A stretch of DNA of 64,000 nt. Source: Paramacrobiotus metropolitanus. Taxonomy: Eukaryota; Tardigrada; Eutardigrada; Parachela; Macrobiotidae. The DNA is taken from positions 310,001 through 374,000 of the forward strand of contig NW_026570234.1 of NCBI RefSeq assembly GCF_019649055.1, in the 5' to 3' direction. A model generated the notes under the pieces. It did not search any database and had not been told where the DNA came from. It saw only the letters and a program-made list of their open reading frames with translations. A program made the position numbers and the translations under genes. This document shows, piece by piece, positions 23,277 through 34,254 of the stretch (the stretch's first letter is position 1; each line of letters opens with the position of its first letter).

Positions 23277-24996
23277 GGCCACAGTGATTCGTAATCCGGG
23301 TGATCAGCGCTATGCTTAAGGAATTTTCAGTTCGTTTCCACGTTCGGAGACCTTTCAACTTTAAAGATCACAATGTCGAAAACAACAGCAGGCTTCGCAA
23401 AATAAAAAAACGGCAAATTCGTCTTGGAATGTTCCGGAATGGCAGGGAATGAATAGACTTGTCTGAGCGGGTGTGTGGTAATGAGTGGCAGAGTAGGAAC
23501 TGTCTGGCGCGTCGTCTCAAAAATGGCCGTCAAACGCAGCCTGCTAAATCAATATCGACATCACCAGCATGCAACACGTTTTATCGATATCAGAATGGCA
23601 AGTAATATCTAGTGCTTCACATATTTTAAACGAAGTATTACGAACAGTAACTAAGTTTCCAAAAAATCGAAAGGAATCTATCTGGTAGTATAACACTGAT
23701 TGTACTGTAACAAAATTTAACATATACAGCGCTTACTGGTTAGTACTGCAGCTACCGTAATATTACAGCACAGTCTTATTAGAGCCTACAACACGTTTAC
23801 TCACTGGTGTAGTTGTGTTCTTCCCGTTCGGATGTCTTCCGGGATACAGGGCCCAGAGAACAATACTACACAGGAAAAGAGTGTAAATTCATCAGCCGGA
23901 AGGGTCTAAAACTCGAAACTAATGGCAGATTTGTTATCAGGAGTCAATGGTAACGAACTCCAGGACTCCTAAAGGAGAAACCTCCGCTAAATTATTCACG
24001 AATGTGTGACGTACAGACGGCACGGCACAGTGGCAAATTATCCCGGCCCTAATGATTGATAGTTTGTCCTAGAACCCAAAGCAGCAGCAGCCCTGCGAAA
24101 TAATAAAATCATCGACTTATATTCGTCCAGAATCTCTGAAAAGAGAGTCGATAATGAGAAGTGGAAGAAGAAAAGTTTAGTTCGGGACTGATTTGTGAAG
24201 TTTTAAATTTTCATTTCATCGGGATTTTGACCAAGCGATGAAATGAAAAGCGATAAAATGATTTTCACGGGCACGGTGTGGAAAGCCAAAAGTGTAACGA
24301 ACGGCTTTCCAAGCTAAAGATTCCGTTTGGTGCATGCGCCACTTGTAAAAAAAATAAATTTACTGTAATAAATATATTTTTTATAATTCGTTTCTCTGTC
24401 TTTTTGATAGCATGTTTGAAACATTCTCGCGTTTGGGATTTGGTAGAACTTTATTATTAATTATTCTGAGGATAAATTTGCTTTTTGTTGCTCTCACCAG
24501 AATAGTTAGAGTAGCGATTTTGCGAGACACATAACAACTTCAACTTCTATCTGAATCTACCGACCGATTTCTTGTGCTGAGCAGCTGAGCTCCTTCAACG
24601 TTTTCGAACGGATTACCGCCGAGGGCTCTCAGCATATTTGTCCCATTATAAACAGGGAGCACAAACGTAAGCAGAAACCCTTTGGATTTAGTATTCTTAG
24701 CGCAGGAAGATATGACCTGAGAGCGGTTTACCTGTTTGATTTGCATAAGTTGTGCTTAGCCGATGTTAGTAATCTACATAACACTGCATCGCGACTTTAC
24801 AGTAATTGTCAGGAATCGTTTTAAGCAGCATTACATCACCGATACGATGTCTGTCGATTTCGCTCTCATCCTTTCTTGTTCATCCTATGTGTCCGATCTA
24901 GGTGCTGATTTATCTTCATCGCGTATTGGCTGCCGTCTGTGAATTTCCTAAGTGGAATTCCAAACAGTCAGAACTGGATCAGCCAGTGTTGCGATT
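23277..24996. promoter_or_regulatory. Divergent upstream region, ZCCHC-like / RPRD2-like
   Basis: 1.7 kb without a convincing gene, tRNA or repeat. It separates two divergently transcribed genes. Confidence 0.35.
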
Positions 24997-27599
24997 ATGA
25001 GCAGTCTCCTGTCGCATTCGCACCGTAACTCGGCATCTTCATCCAGTGCATCATTGGGTTACGCTTTGCCGGACACAGTGTCATCCCAGAGCACCGAAGA
25101 ACATGAGCCGTTTACGGAGGAAACCTGTTGTGTCAAGTTGCGTAAAGTGGGCCGCAGCACTGACCAGGTGCGCGGCTTATCCGCTTGGATTTTCCATCAT
25201 CGTTCCCATCTTTCGCGTGTCGCTAAATTATGGTTGGCGGAGCTAAAAAAAGGTTTGTTTGATAGATATTGCCGTCTGAATTTTACTTGAAGAATAATAA
25301 ATTTTTTATTCTTCTAGCACCTCCTGGGCGCCGCTTAACGCTATACTATGTGGCCTATGAAACCTTGGCTATTTGTAAAAAGAAAAAATTCGAGAAGGGA
25401 TTTCCCTGTTTTCAGGCGGTTCTGCGAGAGGCGACTGTTTATTGCCGGTGCGTCCTTTAACTGGTCCGAATAATGCTCAATTTTTTTGTGCAACTGCGCA
25501 TTTGTACTAGGGATCGTGAATGCAAGATCGGCGTCCGGAAGGTGTTTGCCATATTCAAAGAAGCCCAATTCTTCAGTGATGACTACCTCAAACAACTCCG
25601 TGATGATCTGGAGAAGGGTCGTTCCGTTAGTAATCATAATAAAGTCGTCCTCTTGGATTTCGAACCCGGAGTGATCAGTAAGATCCATGAACAAATGGAA
25701 GAGTTTCGAGAAGGTACTCTTAAAATAGCAGAACGGAAGTACCGGGAGAAAGAATCAGATTTGGTTTTTGGAGACGAAGTAATTGGCAAAATTAAAGGTG
25801 GGTGTGGTGCGAACAGCGAAACCGCTGCGGCGTTTGGAAGTTCTGTGGGTATTTTCGGTTCAAATCAGTATAAAGGGTTTGTTTTTTGTTCTGCAGAACA
25901 CGCCGTGGGAAAAGAGTATTTGGCCCGCTTTGACGCAGCATTTCAGCATATGCGGGATTTAGAAGATGCTCGCGAACAAGACCTGAAGCAGTCGTATGAT
26001 CTGCTTAACCAATTGGAATTGCTCCGCGTTTTTTACAGCACCACTTCTAAAGAGGCGGAGAAGGTTATTGTGGCCTATGGCAATTACGAGCGAGTAGCCC
26101 AGAATGGGATGTCTCATCTGGAGAAAGCTCAGCGACTGCTCAATATTCCGTTACCAAATTTGGTTCCCGCAGAACCTGAAGCTGCGGACGTCGTCGATAT
26201 GGAGCTGTCCGACGATGAAGCCGACGCGACCAAAAAGCCCGTCGGATTTCTTGGAGAAAAACCTGTTGACGGTGCAGCAGAAGTCAACCAGAACACAATG
26301 GCGCCAGCGGATTCCTCTCCTTTTAAGGAAAACCCGCGACTGCCTGGACTTAATAATAATCATTTTGCTGCCTTGTTATCTAGTCTCCCGGTGGCACCAC
26401 CGATTGCCCTACCGTTGCCTTCTATTCCGGTACAGAGCATACCATCCCACACTACACTCCTTCCTCTTCCACCACCATCCCTTCCGCCTTATGCATACCA
26501 GCCTCATTCGGTTCCGCCACCAAATTTTTATGATCAAGACGAGTACGAGGATGATTTGCCCGTGGAGCCTTTGAGCACGGGATTTCCGTTAGAACGATAC
26601 GATAGTAATCCTTTGGTACGCGACCACAGACACGAACACGATGATTATGATGAATACGACGAAGACGATTACGATCACAACGAACAAACAAATCGCCCTC
26701 GGTTTGATGATCAGCCGGGTCCTAATAGACCGTTATTCATTGACAGTTCACCTCTGATGGATAACATCAGCCCCCCACGACATCCACCGGTGTCGTTACT
26801 CGGCCCGCCGCCTACGACGCCCACGCGACCGCCGTTTGAGATGCGTTTCAGTCCTCCCAGTCTGAGACCGCAAAATATGGGCCGTAACGACTTCTCTCCG
26901 CCTCGCTTCCGACCTGCTCCACCAAACGGGAAACCTGCTCTCCTCAGCAATCACCCTTCGCCACAAATCCGTCAATCTGGCCAGTATATCCAATACATTC
27001 CCGCCTCCGCAGTGTCTCCGGGATCTCAGCGTATGCCGCTGTTGGCTTCGCCAGTCGGTCCGTCATCACCGCATTTTGATCAGCATTCACTATCAGGCGA
27101 TCACAACGAACCGCAGACTCCCTTTCAGGGCCGCGGTCGAGGACGAAGAGGGTTCGGCGGTCGACAGACATCCGAAGGACGAGGTGGAGGTGGACGTGGG
27201 CGGGGCGCAGGAGGAATGAACGGCCGGGTTGAGGACGCCCATCCTGCGGGAACTTTCAGTATTCCGTCTCTGGCGTCTGGCAGTGGACGCAACAGGGAGC
27301 GAACTGGTGGAGCACAGCGTGGGAGAGGCGTAGAGCACATGAGGGGGCGGGGTCGAGGAGGTCACTCAGGACCGTGGAAACCTCAGTTTGATGAGGACGA
27401 CAATGAAGGAGGCTGGTGTGCAGGTGAATAGATAGATGTTCTTTCTTTCTTCATAGTGAATACGACGTTACGGAAAATTTTTAATTTTACAGGTACTGGA
27501 TCGAATTTGATTCCGGTTGTTACCACTCAAATGCCGAATATTGAGCCTGTCGGAGAAAGTGTGACGGATCGCTTAATACGCCTGGCTAATATGAAATGA
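24997..27599 (+). CDS. RPRD2: RPRD2-like CID-domain protein
   Basis: Exons 24997-25252, 25318-25447, 25511-27423 and 27493-27599. The CTD-interacting domain is assembled from three exons: LSAWIFHHRSHLSRVAKLWLAELKK, then RRLTLYYVAYETLAICKKK, then KIGVRKVFAIFKEAQFFSDDYL. Family members bind phosphorylated RNA polymerase II C-terminal repeats and recruit phosphatases. A coiled-coil follows (EQDLKQSYDLLNQLELLR). After it comes a long Pro-rich tail with acidic Asp/Glu/Tyr patches and an RGG region (RGRGRRGFGGRQ, GGGGRGRGAGG). The stretch 25799-25897 has good donor (AAAG|GTGGGT) and acceptor (TTTTTTGTTCTGCAG) sites and is a multiple of three, so it may be an intron read through by the open frame. 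The last exon restores a tidy ending, LIRLANMK. Confidence 0.83.
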
Positions 27600-27601
27600 T
27601 T

Positions 27602-27607
27602 AATAAA
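27602..27607 (+). terminator. AATAAA just after the RPRD2-like stop
   Basis: The hexamer lies only a few bases after TGA (27597-27599). If used, the 3' UTR is very short. Confidence 0.45.
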
Positions 27608-28231
27608 TATTGGCCAGTCTGCGGTTTTCTAGTGTGCTGCCGACTGCAGTTTACGAGGATTGTTATTTTTCTTCGTTTTCACTACATTTGTTTTTTCGTG
27701 TTAATGCAGACCGAGTGGTACTTATTTATCATCGGCAAATGGCTTGTTTTGTATTGAGTGACGTATTAAACAAAGCCGAGATTTTATGTGTTGGGAAATT
27801 AAAAAGAAAGTGTACCATGCTGCCATGAAGCTGACCCGGTGCTTTCATAGTGTAGAAAATTTATATTTTTCGCTTCAAAAGGGCACAGACCTTTTGTTAC
27901 ACTCTGGGGTTTCAAACAGTTACAGAACAAAACAGAAATTCATTGCCGGAAAAGTTTCCATTTCTTTGGCTACAAAGTAGGCATAATATAGAAAACTGCC
28001 ATAACTTGCACTCGCACGCCAGTTTTTCGTACACTGGCGTACAGTACAACTATGTAAATTTAAACTTCCCAAATACTGCGAGCCAAAACTCGGTTAATAG
28101 TGCCGCTCAAATGGATTTCCGCCGGATAACGAAAAAATCGGGTCCAGTAAATCACCAAGGAATTCGTACGCCTGTTCATAGGCATTCACATAATTTTAAA
28201 GCAAAAAATATAAGCGGCACATTAATGACGT
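27608..28231. other. Intergenic between convergent genes
   Basis: Nothing recognisable. It should contain the 3' ends of the RPRD2-like and UreD genes. Confidence 0.35.
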
Positions 28232-30151
28232 TCATGCTAGATTGGTATTAACCTGAATGGTCGAATAAAAGCAGAACCGCACCACATGACCAATTTGTGC
28301 TGTGTCTTGAATATCCTCGTACAGTAAGCTAGTAGTGGCAATCGCGGTGCAATCTGGAGTAACTCCTGTAGAAATTAAGACAAGAGATAAAAGGAAATTC
28401 AGGAAACCTAAAATTCACAAATGTGGCAAATTTACCGTATGCATAGCCCATTTTCAACTGCTCTAGTTTTCCTTGCAACATGCTGGATAATTGGCTTCCA
28501 ATAATTACACACGTTCCGAATACCTAGAAACAGACACCGGCACATAATCCAACGAATACGGCAAGTCTGGGCAGTACTGCAATTTGGATGCAGTCTATGA
28601 TATTCCGTACTTTCGATTTATTTATTTGGTTTCAGTCTTGCAGATACAAAAGAACGCACTGTGTATTTTCCCATGGCTGCCGGCAAAATTTGTCCACCAT
28701 GACTTCGATGTTCCAGTCGAAATGCGTCATGAAAGATTGGCTTCCCATTTTTTGTGACAGCTGTATCGCTGGCAATCCTAAACATGCACAGATACCTGGT
28801 CGCTCATTGCCACATCGATGTTTCAGAAGATCAGAAAAAAGTCGATGCCAGTAGTAATGTGCGACAACATCGCTTTACTGCCGCTCTGTCAGCCTCTGTG
28901 CACGCAGTTTTGCACTTTAATTTGCAACTTTCAGAGAGCTAGCGTAATTTAATCACTTCTTACAATTAAACACGTCTTTTATCCCGTTAAAAAATTTTTG
29001 AAGTGCAAAAAAATTTCAGCACTTAAAATTAATACAGGATTTAATTAAAAATAATATAAGAGCAAACCGAAACTGATGAACTCTAATTATTGACAATAAT
29101 TATTGACAACTGATATTTTTTATTGACAACCTTACGATTTCTTTTTTCTATATACCTTTTTGCTGACCAGTGTTCACGCAATGTCGCTCTGCCAGCGGTG
29201 TACCAGTCCAACAGAATAATTTCTGAAGACGCGTCGCTGAGAATGACTTCCTAAAAAAATTTTAATCAGATCTTATAACCATTTTGCCATCAAGCGGACA
29301 CTGTTGTTCACCTGTTTCTGCATGAACACTGCATCGGCATACACCATAATGGGGTCCGGCATAACGATTAGCAATGCATTTTCGTCCACAATGTATTGCC
29401 AGTTTTGCTTTATCTCCTGCTGCCCTTCACAGGAAAAAGCCTCAAAACACCAAATTGTCAGACTAGTTAGTACTGTTATTATTATTACGCATAAAACCCA
29501 GTAATGAAATATCAAATTGGGATAATCAAATAATGCCCACAAATAAGGTTTACCATAATTATGTACATTATGTAGCGTTCGAAATTAAATAGATAAACAT
29601 AGTTATTAACAGTTACGACTTGGAGATTCGCGGTCAACCGATACACATTCCTACCTTACCATATCCTAGCGAAGTATACAAACAGCGGCAGCGATTGCCG
29701 ACGGTAATACGGCAGTGGACATCATCTCCCCCAACAAATCCCCCTCCGAACTGCATACCATACAACCACAGGCATGATGACGAAGTGTGGGAACCGCGCG
29801 GTACCCAGAACTTCATTGGGTACTGGTATCGCAACTGCTTGGTTCGGCAGCGGCTTCTAGCTGAGACGAGAAAAAGAGAATTGGATTCTGTGTCCGCATC
29901 AAAACGCACTGTACATTTATTGTTATTTGAAGCGAACCCGCTTTGTCAAGGATTTTATAACTGCGGCCATTTGTCGGTAACTTTCCTGATCTGCTCGTAG
30001 TGTACAACACGCGACAAACTACAACTTCATATGATGCTGGTTTACCTTCATGTTCATTAATACTGCTCCTATCGGCGTCAACGGAAATAATTTCGATATC
30101 GCCATGGAGTGAAGGAGAACTGGAAGATAATTTGCATTCCGATATTTCCAT
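28232..30151 (-). CDS. ureD: Urease accessory protein UreD (UreH)
   Basis: Seven exons (minus) join in phase: 30151-30046, 29860-29660, 29424-29312, 29250-29156, 28777-28648, 28523-28436 and 28365-28232, giving about 288 residues, the normal UreD length. UreD is the scaffold that docks UreF/UreG on apo-urease and channels nickel into its active site. Diagnostic blocks in order: YPMKFWVPR; LYGMQFGGGFVGGDDV (the GGG-x-V-x-GD block) with TSLGYGK; LLIVMPDPIMVYADAVFMQKQ (PDPxxPFxxAxYxQ-type); IILLDWYTAGRATLREHW; GKPIFHDAFRL; and the C-terminal VFGTCVIIGSQL. No signal peptide. The exon 3 acceptor has an alternative a few bases away. The last exon reads straight to TGA, and a further exon is not excluded. 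No urease or UreE/F/G gene is in this window. Confidence 0.85.
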
Positions 30152-31703
30152 GGCGCAAGTAAAACTGTATCAGCATGCATTCATCCATAAAAGAAGACAC
30201 TCACATTCGTGTAAGAAGTCAGAAGTTAGCACAACATGTGAGCACGCCTGGCTTATTCTGTGCTATGAATGCAACCAGCAATTCGACAGAATCTGGTGTT
30301 TTAAACCTGAAGACTGAAGTGGCATTCGCTATAAGAATACGATACAAATATCTATAAAGGTATGTATGTGCAATCTATCAGGGTCAATTGATTACTGATG
30401 AGGCTTCGACACTGGTATTTGCCGCCTTGCCGGTACGATTGATTTGCCGGTTCGATAACTGCCTTTTGCGCATTGGTATAAGAATTAACGATAAGCAAGA
30501 AAACAAGTTGTAATTGGCTTTATGGAGAACAACCAGCAAGATTTCGATGCCTTAGCACTTCACAAAGATTTTTCATTGCGAATCGTAATACATATCAAAC
30601 AAACGAAAGCGCAACGAAAGCGAAAGCGCAAACAAACAAACAAACAAACAAACAAACGAAAGCGCAACTTCCTGCCGAAGGTCAGAGACGATTTTCGAGC
30701 ATGTAATAAGACCGGAAGTAATTTTTTTCGTTCATCGACAAGAGCAAGCGAGACATCTGACTGGTAAACGGACGCGGCGGCTCTAGCTGATAGCGCTGAC
30801 AAAAAAAGAAATTATTTAAAAATTTTTATTAACGATCAACCGTTTTCTAAACCAGTACTTAGGTAATTAATTATAAATCCTTTATAATAAAAGAATAAGA
30901 AGGTGCACAAAAATCGTGTCTGTCTCCCTTTTCTGAACAAAGTTAAGAATTTTCAAAGATTTACGTTAAAACAGCCTGTGGCATGGGCCACCGCACGCGT
31001 GCTTCTGTTACGTTGTCACTTGACAACTGGAGGGTCCACAAATGGTGCAATGGCTGTAAAATCACGAATAAAATCAAGTAAGAGGCAGTTTATCGGACCT
31101 GACTACTTGCTACTTGCTACCATTTTCGCAGGCGTGGTCTCCCGTAGCCGTTTTGGTAGCAAGTAGTTCCACAAAATGAGTTTATGCTGGCTGACTACTG
31201 CTACGTAGCTGGCTATGTAGCACCGACTACGTAGCGCAACTGTCTGCATAAACAGACGATGCTATTGGTAGTCGTGACTAGATTGCTAGCTCGTAAGGAC
31301 TATGGATAAGCCATGTAGTAACCTCTTGAGGTTGCTAATCCATATACCAACTTCGCAGATAATGCGGAAAAATTCGATACAGTACACAATAACCATTAAA
31401 AAGTTTGAAACCAAGTTCGAATTAACAAACACGATCATGTAATGAAACGTTTTAAATTTAAAATTCAATTTTTTAACTTTTAAATTAAATTTGAAAGTTA
31501 AACTGTATTTTTTTTTAAATTCAAGTTCAAATTGGGAAAAAAATTTTTAACTTACAACTAAACCTGAAATTTCAAAATTAAAATTTTCAAAGATTTTAAT
31601 TTAGATTTTGAAGATGAAATCTTGAAACAAATCAAATAAATAAAATGTTTCACATGTACAATAAATTAAAAAGTTAAAAGCGGATTAAAATAATTTCCAG
31701 AAA
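30152..31703. other. AT-rich intergenic with microsatellite and repeat fragments
   Basis: Contains an (AAAC)n tract at about 30622-30656 flanked by GAAAGCGCAAC copies. Around 31100-31290 is a cluster of GCTAC/GTAGC words (TTGCTACTTGCTACC, GGTAGCAAGTAG, CTACGTAGC) related to sequence at about 35600-35720. From 31440 to 31690 it is nearly pure A/T. No gene. Confidence 0.5.
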
Positions 31704-31707
31704 ATAG

Positions 31708-32083
31708 TGTGAAATGTGGTGGCCAGTGGGAGAGCAAAAAGGTCGTAGTGAATAAGTCTTTATTCGCAATGAGACTGAACAAACAGAGCAACACAAACAC
31801 ATAAGCTGGTGAAACAATCTGCTGACAAGCAAGCTGACAAAGATGCAGAAGCTGGAGAAGTAATGGGCCAAGATCATAAGCAGAAGCTCGCTATATATAC
31901 GGCGAATGCGATAGCGGATATGAACCGTTATGTTAGTCGGTAACGTCTAATCAAAGAGCACGCATAATAAGTAGCGCAATGGACAGGCATATCAAGTAGC
32001 GCAATGTACGGAAGCATGTAGATGAACAGCACATATACTGTGAAATATACAATATGCTGTGAATAGCCGTAGGATATCTCACA
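31708..32083 (-). repeat. Left LTR (3' LTR of the leftward element)
   Basis: 376 bp, ends TGTGA/TCACA, contains a TATATATA box (about 31891-31898) shared with the other LTR. Confidence 0.92.
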
Positions 32084-32233
32084 TAATCCTCTCTTTAGCT
32101 GTTGCACGTCCTCGCTGCAACCAAGGTCTTTTCCACACGGGTGGTCAACAGTGGGCAACGTTAGCGTATGTTACAATGCCATTATCCGTTTCTTTCCGGT
32201 CGCTGAATTATAGGGAAGTTGATAGGGTCGGGT

Positions 32234-33175
32234 TCAAAGGTAATCCTCCTCTTCTTCTGTCATATATCGGTTTGACGAATATGCACTATTCCCGCAAGTA
32301 CAGCAATTCTGGTCTTCACCTTCGTATTCAACGTACTCGCTGTTTCCGGAATATTCCTGCGCGGATTTTTTAGAGTGACAATAGTAAACATCGTCCTCAT
32401 CCTGATTGGTACGTTCATCATCATCGTCATTTCCATCGTTTTCATCGTCTTCTTCGCTGTTGTTGGTTTCTTCGTGATACCAGTCGTTGTCATTGTAATC
32501 AGCATTTTCGTGATTACCATCGCCTTCTTCATTCCAAGCGTCGTTATAGCCCTGGTTATAGGCTTTATTGCAAGCATTCTTGTTTTCTTGATGAGCATAA
32601 TTATAACCGTCGTCGTACCCAGCTTGGTAGCCTTCGTCGTAGGCACTCTCAATCATTTTATTAAAGTATCGCAATCCGGATTTCTTCAAATAACCGGTAT
32701 CGGTTTGCTGATCGTATTCCATATGATACATGCACTGCTGCAGCTGCGGTGTTTTCTCTGCATGCATTTGCTGGACCAGGTCGAAAAACTCGTTCAAAAA
32801 CTTCCTCAGGGCTGGCTGAGTTTTACACAGTGGTTGCATGTAACTTTTAAAATCGATCCATCCAAGGATAAAGTTGTGTCCACCTGGGTTCCGGCGAACT
32901 ACGTGACATTGGATATTCCGCTCGGACCCGAAAGCTTTAAGCAAAAACGTTGCAGTACCAAGTGTACGTAACTTGTGTCCAGATGCGGTCTTGATTGTGA
33001 TTGTTTCCTTCGATAAATCGTTGAGTGAAATTTTGAAAGATTTTAGCGTTGGCCTGTCTATCGTTGTGACCGACGAGCCGGTATCCAGGAGCGTTCGTAC
33101 TTCACAGTTCCCCATTCCGCGGGTACTTACGACCCATGATTTAATCAGAGCTTCGGAATTTGTCATGGTTTCCAT
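32234..33175 (-). CDS. Retropepsin-like aspartic protease with acidic Tyr/Gly-repeat tail (LTR element)
   Basis: 313 residues in one exon inside the LTR element. The aspartic protease core has its catalytic Asp at residue 31 (VRTLLDTGSSVTTID) and the ILG-type strand HNFILGWIDF about 80 residues on. Unlike a usual pol polyprotein, the domain is followed not by reverse transcriptase but by a repeat rich in Gly-Tyr pairs (AYDEGYQAGYDDGYNYA, AYNQGYNDAW). An Asp/Glu/Asn-rich stretch comes next, then a small cysteine cluster (CCTCG). The ORF ends in EEEEDYL. The start Met follows an open stretch, so a gag fusion by frameshift or splicing is possible but not visible. Product of a mobile element, not a host gene. 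Confidence 0.75.
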   Translation of the reverse strand: METMTNSEALIKSWVVSTRGMGNCEVRTLLDTGSSVTTIDRPTLKSFKISLNDLSKETITIKTASGHKLRTLGTATFLLKAFGSERNIQCHVVRRNPGGHNFILGWIDFKSYMQPLCKTQPALRKFLNEFFDLVQQMHAEKTPQLQQCMYHMEYDQQTDTGYLKKSGLRYFNKMIESAYDEGYQAGYDDGYNYAHQENKNACNKAYNQGYNDAWNEEGDGNHENADYNDNDWYHEETNNSEEDDENDGNDDDDERTNQDEDDVYYCHSKKSAQEYSGNSEYVEYEGEDQNCCTCGNSAYSSNRYMTEEEEDYL

Positions 33176-33663
33176 GGGGAATCCAATCCAATGAATTTCA
33201 GAATATCAATAATGCGCTTTGGCGGTTCCTTTCATGAGAAACTTCGTACTTACTGTTGATCCAGACGCTTCAAGGGTATTCAAGTTGATTCCTCTTTTCT
33301 TATTGAACGGTTTTCTATTGCTCACTACTATACTTTGGTATAATAGTGGATGTCACACGAGTGTTTTCGGCGTTTTATCTGCAGATGATTCAAATGGAAC
33401 TCAGGTTCCGTGATGATTCACGCTCCGCGTAAATTTACTCGAGTTGATTAATCTTGCGGGCAAACTGTTGCCAATCTGCTCTTCGCATATGCCTCCGGTA
33501 GTAGAACTCCACGCTCGACGGAGGCGGAAAATTCGTCCTGGGGCGACTTTGCACCAACAGGCTAACTGCACATGTATTGTGTGCTATTTAGCACGGTAAA
33601 CGTCGTGCAAAATACCGGAAAATGGACGGACGCTGCCGATCCATTGACAATGATTTGGCCGCT

Positions 33664-34206
33664 TCAAGTAGCGATCCAATAGCGCGCACGGACTGCCAAT
33701 CGGAAAACCAATGATTCTTTGTTACTTCTGGACTGCTCGCGGGAGAAGCCGGAAATAACGGGGCTGGGAAGATTCCAATCTTTTTCTTGGCAGTTTCTTT
33801 TGTCGTATCCTTCCGCCGACCTGTGGCTGACCGGAAAGAACTTTCTCTTCCAGACTGATGGAGCGCTGCTTCGAAGCTGATGGGACGGACTCTGGAGTCT
33901 CCGGGCTGCTGGGGCAGCTGTTGACAGGTTGTATTCGGTTGTACACGTACAACCGTTTATGATGTTCGATGGTCGTGTCCGTTCGACCGCTAAGGATTCC
34001 GGACGAGTGTTCCCACTCGATCCTTCAGGACGTCCGAGGTAACGACGCGTTCCACGCCGGGCCCAATTATCGCCTGACCGGGATCGTCGACTATCCTGGT
34101 CTGACGGTCTCCAAGCTTTGATGTCCAAATGAAGTATAACGTATGACTTACTGTTAATCCAGGAGGAGATTGGGTCCACGGGGTGATCAGCTCCGCGTCG
34201 CCTCAC
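33664..34206 (-). CDS. Basic ORF in gag position of the LTR element
   Basis: 180 residues, Arg/Ser-rich (RRSRSGDNWARRGTRRYLG), beginning soon after the primer binding site. There is no major-homology region, CCHC knuckle or other known gag feature. Position suggests a gag remnant or leader protein; its reality as a protein is uncertain. Confidence 0.35.
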   Translation of the reverse strand: MRRRGADHPVDPISSWINSKSYVILHLDIKAWRPSDQDSRRSRSGDNWARRGTRRYLGRPEGSSGNTRPESLAVERTRPSNIINGCTCTTEYNLSTAAPAARRLQSPSHQLRSSAPSVWKRKFFPVSHRSAEGYDKRNCQEKDWNLPSPVISGFSREQSRSNKESLVFRLAVRARYWIAT

Positions 34207-34239
34207 GTCCTGATTCCTTCGACGGTCCTATCTTCAAAC

Positions 34240-34252
34240 CGGTTTCGGCACC
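34240..34252 (-). other. Primer binding site of the LTR element
   Basis: Minus-strand TGGTGCCGAAACC starts two bases inside the LTR edge. It begins with TGG, complementary to a tRNA 3' CCA end. The priming tRNA is not identified. Confidence 0.7.
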
Positions 34253-34254
34253 AC

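Noticed and set aside
26452-27365. Minus-strand Arg/Val/Gly-rich frames opposite the RPRD2-like gene
   Set aside because: They are antisense readings of Pro-rich and RGG low-complexity coding sequence.
29620-30000. Plus-strand 126-aa open frame with Pro/Asn-rich start
   Set aside because: It overlaps UreD exon 2 in antisense; the minus strand carries the conserved GGGFVGGDD block.
30560-30802. 80-aa minus-strand frame with a Cys/Leu/Phe repeat
   Set aside because: It is produced by the (AAAC)n microsatellite and adjoining simple sequence.
32375-32971. Plus-strand 198-aa hydrophobic open frame (Val/Ile-rich, membrane-like)
   Set aside because: It is the antisense of the Asp/Glu/Asn-rich tail of the retropepsin ORF; GAT/GAA repeats read backwards give Ile/Val/Phe.
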